Origin: DATCVR01 sp036566745
Lineage (GTDB): Bacteria; Actinomycetota; Actinomycetes; Jiangellales; Jiangellaceae
Direction of reading: 5' to 3'
Assembly: GCA_036566745.1 (NCBI GenBank)
Contig: DATCVR010000272.1
Span: 1-45,089, forward strand
Length of the DNA stretch: 45,089 nucleotides
Shown: piece by piece, positions 28,209 to 35,072 of the stretch
Position numbering within the stretch: the first letter of the stretch is position 1
Layout of the letters: every line of letters begins with the position of its first letter
Translations under genes and position numbers: made by a program
Notes under the pieces: generated by a model
What the model saw: only the letters and a program-made list of their open reading frames with translations
Database searches by the model: none
What the model was told of the DNA's origin: nothing

Positions 28209-31081
28209 CAGGCGAACGCCTTCTGCGCGTCCCCGCCGAAGCCGGTCTGCACCTCGAACCGAATCGTCTTCATCAGCTCGGCCGTGAGCCGGTGACCGTC
28301 ACCCGGGCTCGCGATCACGTTGACGACGATCGGACGCATCGCCGACATCGGCGCTCCCCGCGGAACCACCTGCGCCCCATGCCAGGCCGCGCCCACGTTC
28401 AGCAGACCCAACGCCCGACCCTGGGAGATGCCCTCTTCTGGCAGGTACAGTTCCCGCTTCGTCTGCCTCTCACCGAACAGCACCGTCGGGCCGGTGGCGA
28501 TCATGCCGCCCTCGGCCATCTCCCTAAACCCGGCCCCGGTCGTGTTGATGACCCCGCCCTGGGCGTTGGCGTACTGCTTGCCGATTGCGGCGGCGGCTGC
28601 GCTGGCGTTCTTCGACCCGGTGACCCGCAGCGCGATGTTCACGACCTCGTCGGGGATGTTGCGCAGGTACTTCCGCAGCCTCTGCGCTGCGTCGTATGCA
28701 GCCGCGGTCTTCGCGGTGAAGGTGACCACCTTGCCGTTCGGCAGCGTGCGGATGACGAAGTTGAAGTCCTCCACCTTCTTCTTCGACTCCGGCGCGCCGG
28801 GCGCGGCCACCGCGGTCTCTGCCTTCTTTGGAACGTTCCGATAGGCGTTGATCAGGTCCCAGACGGCTTCCTCGTTCGCCCCCGCTGCGATCAGCTGCTT
28901 TCCCAGTGCGACCAGCCGCTTGTCGTAGTTGGCGTTGCCCTTCACTACGTCGCCGGTGTTGGCAATCTCCGCCTCACGTAGACCCTTGATCGCATCGACC
29001 TGGTCGAGGATGGCGCCGCGGTTGTCCCGGGCGAGCTGGTTCCATTCGCCGCTCTTCTTGTTGTTCTCCACGATCTGGTCGGTGGCGCCCTTGAACTCCT
29101 TGGCGATATCCGCGATCCCCTGCTTGTATGCGATGGTCGCCCGGTCAATGTCCATCTGGATGCCGAACAACTGGTTGAAGGCGTCGAGCATGTCCTGCAT
29201 CTTCTTGGCCGCATCACCGGCGGCACCACCAACATCGTTGATGGCCCCGGCAACCGGCTTCATTTCCCCGGTCGCCTTGTCGGCCGAAGTGCTCGCATTC
29301 TCGAGCGCTGCCGCATACTGCGGGAACTTGGCCTTCACCTCGTCGAGGGAGACGCCCTGGGCGGCCTGCTGCGCGGCGAACCGCTCGAAGGTCACCCGTG
29401 CCTGGTCGGCCGCGCCGCCCTGGACGAGCTGTGAGAGTGCGGCATCGAAAGCCTGCACCCGCTCGCGGGTCCGAGTCAGCGACCGGTCGGTGCCGTCCAG
29501 GCCGGGCACGACAGTCTCCAGTAGATCCTGGCCCCAGCGGACAACCTTCCGCCGATCGTTGTCCGTGTCCGCCAGGTACTTGAACCCCTGATTCAGGTCA
29601 TCCATGTTGGTACCCAGGACGCGCGCCGCCTCGCCGGACAGCTTCGCCCCGGAGCCCCAGGAGGCAAGGCCCTTGGCCATGACGTCGATCTGGGGGTTCA
29701 GATCCTCCTGGACCTTGTGCAACAACGCACTGGCCGCCTCGAGGGCGATGAACGCCACGGTCGCCCGGCCTGCCCACACTGAGGTTCGTTGCAGCGCCCC
29801 GGCGACTCGGGTACCGGTAGGGCCCGCCTTCCGGAGTTCATCGAGCGCGTCCGCCGTCGCGCGTCGTGCCTTGACCCATGCCGCACCCATGAGCAGTGCG
29901 CCACCCGAGACGCCGGCGAGCGCAATGATGGCGCTACCCAGGCCGGGCGGCAGGTCTGCGATCTGGTTGACCAGAGCCGTCGCACCCTTGGTCAGGAACC
30001 GCAGTCCGTCATTGGCCCCGCCGGACTTGATAGCCAGCGTCTCGAGGCTGCCCTGCAGCGCCTGGATATCGCCGCTCAGGTTGTCCAGCTTCAGCCGTGC
30101 GGTCTCGGCCGCATACCCAGCATCGTTGGTCTTATCGATCCAGCCCTGGATTCCGGTCTGCCCGTTCTGGTACACGATCGCCGCGGCGCGGATCGCATCG
30201 GAGCCGAAGATCGTTGCCAGCGCGGCGTTGCGCTGCTCGTCGGTAAGGTTCGCCAGGGCGCCTTGCAGGATGCCAGCGAACTTCGACATGCCGACGAACT
30301 TCCCGGCGCCATCGAAGGCGGAGATGCCGAGGTCGTCCATCAGCGTCTTCGCCTCTTTGGACGGCGCGACGAGCCGCTGCAACATCGTCTTGAAGCTCGT
30401 ACCGCTGTCCGAACCCATCAACCCGGCGGAGGCGAACGCGGCCAGCGACCCCGTGGTCTCCTCGATGGTCAGGCCTGTCTGTGCGGCGACCAACCCGGAC
30501 TGGTTGAGGGCCTGGCTCATGTCGTGCACCGAGCCCTGCGCCTTGCCCGCGCCGGCGGCGAGCAGGTCGGCCACGTGCGGGAGGTCCTGGCCCTTGAGCT
30601 TGAACTGGGTCATCGCGGATGCCGCGGTTTCGGCCGCCTCGCCGACGCTCAGCTCCCCCGCCGCGGCAAGGTCCAGCGCACCAGCCAGGCCACCGCCGAG
30701 GATGTCCGCGGTCGAGACGCCGGCCTTCGCCAACTCCTCGATGCCCTGTGCGGCCTCGGATGCGGAGAACACGGTATCCGCACCGGCCTGAATCGCTGCC
30801 TGCCGTAGCCGATCCATCTCCACGGCGGAGGCGTGCGTGGCCGCGCGGACCGAACTCATCTCTTTGTCGAACCGGGCCCGCACAGTGATCACACCTGCGG
30901 CCATGCCGGCGAGCGCGAGCCCAACCCGGCCCGCCTGGTCCGCAACCGCGTCCAGCTTGCCCGCTTTGGCTGCTTCGCCGAGAGTGGCCGAGAAGTCCTT
31001 TGTCGTCTTCTGTGCGTCGCCCAGCCCCCGCTTATACCCGGAGACCTCGGCCGCCAACTTGACCGAAACGGTGCGGGCCAA
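28208..31081 (-). CDS. Tape measure protein
   Basis: A 957-residue protein of the TP901-type family: the N-terminal half holds MSSVRAATHASAVEMDRLRQ, FSASEAAQGIEELAKAGVST and the long helical region typical of the family. A hydrophobic stretch at about 378-405 (LGSAIIALAGVSGGALLMGA) is a usual feature. The C-terminal 70 residues (TTGAGFREMAEGGMI, FGERQTKRELYLPEEG) form a small conserved end domain. From its length a tail of roughly 140 nm is expected (1.5 angstroms per residue). It overlaps the next gene by one base. Confidence 0.92.
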   Translation of the reverse strand: MARTVSVKLAAEVSGYKRGLGDAQKTTKDFSATLGEAAKAGKLDAVADQAGRVGLALAGMAAGVITVRARFDKEMSSVRAATHASAVEMDRLRQAAIQAGADTVFSASEAAQGIEELAKAGVSTADILGGGLAGALDLAAAGELSVGEAAETAASAMTQFKLKGQDLPHVADLLAAGAGKAQGSVHDMSQALNQSGLVAAQTGLTIEETTGSLAAFASAGLMGSDSGTSFKTMLQRLVAPSKEAKTLMDDLGISAFDGAGKFVGMSKFAGILQGALANLTDEQRNAALATIFGSDAIRAAAIVYQNGQTGIQGWIDKTNDAGYAAETARLKLDNLSGDIQALQGSLETLAIKSGGANDGLRFLTKGATALVNQIADLPPGLGSAIIALAGVSGGALLMGAAWVKARRATADALDELRKAGPTGTRVAGALQRTSVWAGRATVAFIALEAASALLHKVQEDLNPQIDVMAKGLASWGSGAKLSGEAARVLGTNMDDLNQGFKYLADTDNDRRKVVRWGQDLLETVVPGLDGTDRSLTRTRERVQAFDAALSQLVQGGAADQARVTFERFAAQQAAQGVSLDEVKAKFPQYAAALENASTSADKATGEMKPVAGAINDVGGAAGDAAKKMQDMLDAFNQLFGIQMDIDRATIAYKQGIADIAKEFKGATDQIVENNKKSGEWNQLARDNRGAILDQVDAIKGLREAEIANTGDVVKGNANYDKRLVALGKQLIAAGANEEAVWDLINAYRNVPKKAETAVAAPGAPESKKKVEDFNFVIRTLPNGKVVTFTAKTAAAYDAAQRLRKYLRNIPDEVVNIALRVTGSKNASAAAAAIGKQYANAQGGVINTTGAGFREMAEGGMIATGPTVLFGERQTKRELYLPEEGISQGRALGLLNVGAAWHGAQVVPRGAPMSAMRPIVVNVIASPGDGHRLTAELMKTIRFEVQTGFGGDAQKAFA

Positions 31082-31178
31082 GGGGATTCACCTCCGGGTG
31101 TACAGTCGGCAAAGCGAGGTGCGGCCTGGCCAGGCATGGCGGGGCGGGGCCTGGTGCGGCTCGGCAAGGCATGGGTTC

Positions 31179-31206
31179 GGGGTGTCAGTCGAATGGCTGA
31201 CACCCC
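31179..31206. terminator. Perfect 10-bp hairpin between chaperones and tape measure
   Basis: GGGGTGTCAG (31179..31188) and CTGACACCCC (31197..31206) pair fully, with an 8-nt loop. It may lower late transcription into the tape measure or serve as an operator for the rightward gene at 31237, whose box follows 18 bp later. Confidence 0.5.
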
Positions 31207-31223
31207 GACTTGCATCGGTCACG

Positions 31224-31229
31224 TACCGT
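31224..31229 (+). promoter_or_regulatory. Leaderless-type -10 box (TACCGT)
   Basis: TACCGT is 7 nt before the ATG at 31237, the same hexamer and spacing as for the gene starting at 18566. No ribosome site or convincing -35 is seen. Confidence 0.45.
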
Positions 31230-31236
31230 GCTAGCC

Positions 31237-31425
31237 ATGACCACGAGAGAGCGTGCCCGGCGGCCGGGCCTGAGCAGCAAGGGCAACCGGATCTTGCTCT
31301 CGGTCGTCGTCGGCTGGGTCGCGTGGTTCTGCGCCGGCCTGTTTGACGCCCCCAGCGCGGCCCGGCTGGTCCTGCTGGCGATCGTCGCCGCCGTGACCTA
31401 CGCCATGATCACGCCCCGGGCCTAA
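31237..31425 (+). CDS. Small membrane protein, likely moron
   Basis: A 62-residue protein with a basic start (MTTRERARRPGLSSKGNR) and two helices (ILLSVVVGWVAWFCAGLF and AARLVLLAIVAAVTYAMI). It is inserted on the opposite strand between the tail chaperone genes and the tape measure and has its own -10-like box. This is the pattern of a moron expressed in the lysogen, such as a superinfection-exclusion protein; the function is inference. Confidence 0.68.
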   Translation: MTTRERARRPGLSSKGNRILLSVVVGWVAWFCAGLFDAPSAARLVLLAIVAAVTYAMITPRA

Positions 31426-31822
31426 GCCTTCAACTCCACCGCGTAGAGCCGCGCTTCCGGCCGCGGGACCTTCTCCTTGTGTGCCCGCTCCGCCGCCATG
31501 AGCCGTGCGTCGGTGGCGTGGCAGCGCATCGGCGTCGCCTTGAACTTGCCATCGTTCGCGATGTCCATGCACACCTCACGCGGCAGCCCACACGACGGAC
31601 ACAAACCATCCCGGTACAGCTGCAGAGCGAGCATCCAGCCCTGCTGCTGCTCGTCCCATTCGGACTCGGCGACCGACCGCACAAGGCGGCCCGTGTCGTC
31701 GTACTCGTACCGGGTGGCGTACTCGCGGCCGTCGAATCTGGCGAGGCTGATGCCCAGCCGTTCCGCCGCCTCTACTCGCTCTCGGAGGTCTCGAGAGTCC
31801 TGGAGGCGGCGCGCGAGAAAGG
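31422..31822 (-). CDS. Tail assembly chaperone, frameshifted extension
   Basis: The second frame of the tail chaperone. It has no own start codon near the end of the first gene and is open from about 31829 downward: ...FLARRLQDSRDLRERVEAAERLGISLARF... through a CPSCGLP/CMDIANDGKF zinc-like part to the end. It is -1 relative to the first chaperone frame, matching the conserved -1 shift that makes the long product in siphophages. The slip must occur between 31772 and 31829. CCTTTC (31817..31822) is the only run of identical bases there; it is not a classic slippery site. Confidence 0.65.
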
Positions 31823-32317
31823 CACATCAACCTCGCCGCGGTTGAGCGCCCACGCCGCATTGGACAGCATGTCGAACTGCCGGTCCGTCAGCTTCTCGTC
31901 CAGCAGCAGGGTCCACAGCTCGTCGTCCAACTCGGGGCGGATGACGCTGCGCCGCACGATGGCGGGGAAGAACGTCTCCGTGTTCACCCCAATGTAGGCG
32001 TCCCGCTCGTCCACCTTGTCCCCGTCCTTGCGGGGCGGGTGGGCGGCGACGAACTCTTTCCACGTCGGCCGGGGCATGGCCCGTAGCTTGAACTCGACCG
32101 TGGCCTCTTCCATGTCGGCCTCAAGCTTCTGGATCTGCTCGGCCAACTGCCGTTCGGCGCCGCCGGCCGCAAGCGAGTCCCGTGGCTGGCGCTTCGCCTT
32201 GTCCAGTTCCCGTTCCAGCCGCTCATGTTCGGCGACCAAATCGGGGTGCATGCAGATCTCGACGGACCGCTCTGGCAGCGCGGCGCCGCGGATCAGCGCC
32301 TCGACGTCCTTGCTCAC
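31772..32317 (-). CDS. Tail assembly chaperone
   Basis: A 181-residue protein upstream of the tape measure with EFVAAHPPRKDGDK, a central helical part and LDEKLTDRQFDMLSNAAWALNRG, typical of the short tail chaperone. These chaperones coat the tape measure during tail assembly. It is longer than many because of an added coiled coil (VAEHERLERELDKAKRQ). The GTG overlaps the upstream stop. Confidence 0.78.
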   Translation of the reverse strand: MSKDVEALIRGAALPERSVEICMHPDLVAEHERLERELDKAKRQPRDSLAAGGAERQLAEQIQKLEADMEEATVEFKLRAMPRPTWKEFVAAHPPRKDGDKVDERDAYIGVNTETFFPAIVRRSVIRPELDDELWTLLLDEKLTDRQFDMLSNAAWALNRGEVDVPFSRAASRTLETSESE

Positions 32318-32670
32318 CGCGGGAACCCGCCGCGAATGCGGATCTCGCGTCGCAGCCAGGCCAGGAACTCACCCGGCATGGTGACATCGGGAGTCATGGG
32401 CTTGAGCCACTGCGGCCACGTTCGATCAGTCCCGATGTCGATAATGAGCGGCTCGGTCACAACCTCATTGGCTGCCGCGTCCAGGCGCAGCTTCCCCGCG
32501 CCGTCTCGAACGAAGCGGGACAGGTGTACCTGGTAGCTGTTCTCGCCGCGGATGATGGCTACCTGGGGTCGCACATCTTTTGGCTCAACACCGAGACTTG
32601 CGACCCATGAAGTGACCTCTTCGCGCTGGTCCGCGCGTAGGAGGCCAGTGTCAAAACGGATCTCTTCCAT
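32314..32670 (-). CDS. Conserved phage protein, paralogue of the gene at 1105
   Basis: A 118-residue protein equal in length to the gene at 1105..1461 and clearly related (WVASLGVEPKDVRP, LSRFVRDGAGKLRLD, TEPLIIDIGTDRTWPQWL). It lies between the major tail protein's terminator and the tail chaperone. It may be a tail accessory protein, with the early copy having taken another job, or the reverse. Confidence 0.75.
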   Translation of the reverse strand: MEEIRFDTGLLRADQREEVTSWVASLGVEPKDVRPQVAIIRGENSYQVHLSRFVRDGAGKLRLDAAANEVVTEPLIIDIGTDRTWPQWLKPMTPDVTMPGEFLAWLRREIRIRGGFPR

Positions 32671-32705
32671 CGATTCCCCCTGGATATCCCCCAGACAATG
32701 AAGAC

Positions 32706-32739
32706 GGGAGGGCGGGTCCTGGGGGACGCCCGCCCTCCC
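32706..32739 (-). terminator. Terminator after the major tail gene
   Basis: GGGAGGGCGGG (32706..32716) pairs with CCCGCCCTCCC (32729..32739), 11 bp, just past the leftward major tail gene, followed on that strand by GTCTTC. A partial stop here would set the high ratio of major tail protein to downstream products, as in many siphophages. Confidence 0.7.
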
Positions 32740-32745
32740 TGCTCG

Positions 32746-33225
32746 TTATGCGACGACGGCGCGGGTGGCCGGGGTTGAGGTGACCGGAGCCGGCACCTCG
32801 TACTTCTCCAGCGCGTTCGGCTCCGGCGTGATCCGCTTCGCCTCACCGAAGGTCACCGGGTACACCTCGCACGGCTGGGCCGCGGTCCAGGCCGTGTTCG
32901 CGTCGACGCCCCGGCGGATCGCGACGTAGCCGGACAGGCCGTAGACCAGCAGGTTGAAGATGGTGTCCACCGCGGTCTGCTTCTTGAACCGCAGTGCAGT
33001 ACCCGAGTATGCGATCCGGCCAACCGTCGAGGTGGTGAACTTGGAGACGAGCGACGAGTTGTCGATCTGGGTCGTGTCCGCCTCGAATCCCATCAGCCCG
33101 TCGGGGGTCATGGTGGTTTCCAGCCGGGTGCCGGCGTTCAGCTCGGTCGTGGTCGGCGACTGGATGTTGCTGATCGTCGGGACGTAGTAGACGCGGGTAT
33201 TGCCATCTTGAAAGACATCCGCCAT
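32746..33225 (-). CDS. Major tail protein
   Basis: A 159-residue beta-type protein (MADVFQDGNTRVYYVPTISN ... LNAGTRLETTMTPDGLMGFE) that fits the siphophage tail-tube fold in length and strand pattern. The order neck genes, this gene, terminator, chaperones, tape measure supports it. AAGGAG lies before the ATG. Confidence 0.8.
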   Translation of the reverse strand: MADVFQDGNTRVYYVPTISNIQSPTTTELNAGTRLETTMTPDGLMGFEADTTQIDNSSLVSKFTTSTVGRIAYSGTALRFKKQTAVDTIFNLLVYGLSGYVAIRRGVDANTAWTAAQPCEVYPVTFGEAKRITPEPNALEKYEVPAPVTSTPATRAVVA

Positions 33226-33230
33226 GGCGG

Positions 33231-33479
33231 CTACTCCTTCTCAGCCTTGCCGCCGGCAGCGGCCTTCGTGGACTTGGTTTCCTTCGCCGCTTCCGCGGCA
33301 GCCTGTTCGGCGGCGCGCCTCGCCGCCTGCGCGCGGTGCTCCGCCATCGCCGGGTCAACGGATTCCGGCTCCTCGCACGGCACGTGGCCGAGCTCCGCCA
33401 TCTCGTCAAGCACCGCGTCCGGACACTGCCAGGGCGTGCCACCGGTCGCCTCGTTCTTGACCCAGGTGAATCCATCCAT
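33231..33479 (-). CDS. Small structural-module protein with Ala-rich tail
   Basis: An 82-residue protein. The N-terminal half (WVKNEATGGTPWQCPDAVLD) is compact; the C-terminal half is a charged Ala/Glu/Lys helix (HRAQAARRAAEQAAAEAAKE). It lies 5 bp before the major tail gene. The role is unknown; it could be a tail-tube accessory or head-tail helper. Confidence 0.6.
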   Translation of the reverse strand: MDGFTWVKNEATGGTPWQCPDAVLDEMAELGHVPCEEPESVDPAMAEHRAQAARRAAEQAAAEAAKETKSTKAAAGGKAEKE

Positions 33480-33487
33480 GACGGGCC

Positions 33488-33838
33488 TCAGATCCGGTAC
33501 AACTCGTAGGTCACACCGGTCCGGACGCCAGAGAAGGTGATCGTGGCGAACCCGGCGGACTGGTCGACAGCCGTCGGTGGGATGAAGATCGTGCGTATGC
33601 CGGTCGCGGGGCATGAGATGACCCGCCCGGCCTGCGGCGTGCCGCCGGCGACGTTGCCCGATGGGGTGAACCCCGGGTCGCTGACGTTGACATCGGTCGC
33701 CGTGCCGGTGGTGGCGACCCGAATCACGCAGCCGATGGCGCCGAACTGGCCGGGCGCGATGGTGTCGGATGCGGCCGGCGTGATCTGCGCCGGCGTGGTG
33801 CCGGTGTTGACAATGGACTGAGACGAAACGGCCGCCAT
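33488..33838 (-). CDS. Small beta-rich structural protein
   Basis: A 116-residue Ser/Thr/Gly-rich protein (QSIVNTGTTPAQITPAASDT ... FIPPTAVDQSAGFATITF) with the look of a decoration or tail-tube-associated beta-sandwich. The position between the tail terminator and major tail genes fits either. Confidence 0.6.
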   Translation of the reverse strand: MAAVSSQSIVNTGTTPAQITPAASDTIAPGQFGAIGCVIRVATTGTATDVNVSDPGFTPSGNVAGGTPQAGRVISCPATGIRTIFIPPTAVDQSAGFATITFSGVRTGVTYELYRI

Positions 33839-33880
33839 GCCGGCGCACCTCCAATGTGAACGGAAATCAGGAAGCCGGCC

Positions 33881-34291
33881 CTACAGGCAGGCGGACATCT
33901 CGTAGACCTCGACGGCGTCGATGCGCGGCAGGCCGGTGGACTCGTCCCGCGCGGGCGGAATGACTTCCACCTGCCGGATCGGGTTACATGTCAGCCCGAC
34001 CACGGTCGGACGAACGTCGAGAAGTTGGGTGCGTGCCCGTTGCGCCGTGGCCCGGGCGGTGATGGCGTCCTCGCCGACGCAGTGCAGAATCCACCGCACG
34101 GTGAACCCGCGCGACTGCCCCGTCAGCGGGATGGCATGGTGGTCGGTCGGCCGGGCCACGCTGGTATAGGCGAGAACATAGGGCGGAACCAGACCATCCG
34201 GGACGATGCCATCGTGGACGGTCAGTCCGGGGTCGGCGCGCAGCAGGTCTAGCCCGGCATTCACCGCGGCCTGGTCGAGCCCGTCGGTCAC
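33881..34291 (-). CDS. Tail terminator/completion protein
   Basis: A 136-residue protein (LDLLRADPGLTVHDGIVPDG ... YVLAYTSVARPTDHHAIPLTGQ) with the alpha-beta pattern of tail completion proteins of the DUF3168/gpU type, directly between the HK97 gp10-like protein and the tail tube genes. Confidence 0.7.
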   Translation of the reverse strand: MTDGLDQAAVNAGLDLLRADPGLTVHDGIVPDGLVPPYVLAYTSVARPTDHHAIPLTGQSRGFTVRWILHCVGEDAITARATAQRARTQLLDVRPTVVGLTCNPIRQVEVIPPARDESTGLPRIDAVEVYEMSACL

Positions 34292-34674
34292 AGCCGTCCC
34301 AGCTTCTTGACCGCGACGTCGTTCAGCGCCTTCTCGAACTTCGGCGTCTCTTCAGCCAGAGCCGGGGCACCACCGGGGATCGGCCCGTTCTTGATGGACC
34401 CGTACTCCAGCAGGTTCCCGAGCGCGCCCTGGCGCTTCGACTTGTCCGGCCCGATCTCTGCTTCCGCCGAATGCGGGGTGAGCTTCGTGTCGTAGGTGAT
34501 GGCGTTCGGGATCGCGGGTGCGTGCGCGAGACCGGACCAGCGGCGACGCCAGTCCTGCTTGATGTTCAGCGCGCCCTTCGCCACGACGCCACGCACGTCG
34601 GGCAGGATGTCCGCCGCCTCGCCCAGATCGGCGACCAGACGCTGTAGGTCCGACGTGTCAACGTGGATGGTCAC
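34288..34674 (-). CDS. HK97 gp10-like neck protein
   Basis: A 128-residue protein: DTSDLQRLVADLGEAADILP, a VAKGALNIKQDWRRRW helix and a KRQGALGNLLEYGSIKNGP segment, which is the signature of the gp10-like tail-completion family. It sits in the expected place in the neck cluster. ATGA/GTGA overlaps on both sides. Confidence 0.78.
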   Translation of the reverse strand: MTIHVDTSDLQRLVADLGEAADILPDVRGVVAKGALNIKQDWRRRWSGLAHAPAIPNAITYDTKLTPHSAEAEIGPDKSKRQGALGNLLEYGSIKNGPIPGGAPALAEETPKFEKALNDVAVKKLGRL

Positions 34675-35063
34675 GAGGTCACCTCTTCCACACCCACCCG
34701 GCGCGCGGTCGCATGCGTCTTGGCGAACAGATCACGCACCAGGAACACCCGGCCCACCAGGTCCGCATCCACGCTCGCGGTGACGGTTACCTCGTCGGAC
34801 ACCTTGACCCCGGTCACCGACATGGGCACCTGGAGCTCGCGGCGCGACATCAGCAGATACGCCTCGCCGGCGGTCTCCGGCCGGGCCTGGACATTGGACT
34901 GCTGAAGCCTGCACTTGCCGGAGTAGACCGTGGCGTAGGTCTTGACGGTCTGCCCCGTCTCCGGGTCGCTCGTCTTGCTGGTCACGCGGCGGATCAGGCA
35001 CGCGTCCACCATCAGCGCCTCGGCTGCTGCGCGACCGCGGGCAAGCACCGATGCAGCCGACAT
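34671..35063 (-). CDS. DUF6093-like head closure protein
   Basis: A 130-residue protein starting MSAASVLARGRAAAEALMVD, with ACLIRRVTSKTSDPETGQTV, KCRLQ and a beta-barrel C-terminal part (SVDADLVGRVFLVRDL), as in actinophage head-closure proteins. It links the capsid connector to the tail. Confidence 0.75.
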   Translation of the reverse strand: MSAASVLARGRAAAEALMVDACLIRRVTSKTSDPETGQTVKTYATVYSGKCRLQQSNVQARPETAGEAYLLMSRRELQVPMSVTGVKVSDEVTVTASVDADLVGRVFLVRDLFAKTHATARRVGVEEVTS

Positions 35064-35072
35064 GCTCGCCCC

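Larger units (their letters stand above)
31082..31236. other. Intergenic region with repeats before the tape measure
   Basis: 155 bp between the tape measure and the rightward gene. It holds two copies of TGCGGCYYGGCMAGGCATGG 34 bp apart (31121..31140, 31155..31174), a hairpin at 31179..31206 and a promoter-like box at 31224. AGGTG lies before the tape-measure start. The repeats have no obvious role. Confidence 0.4.
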
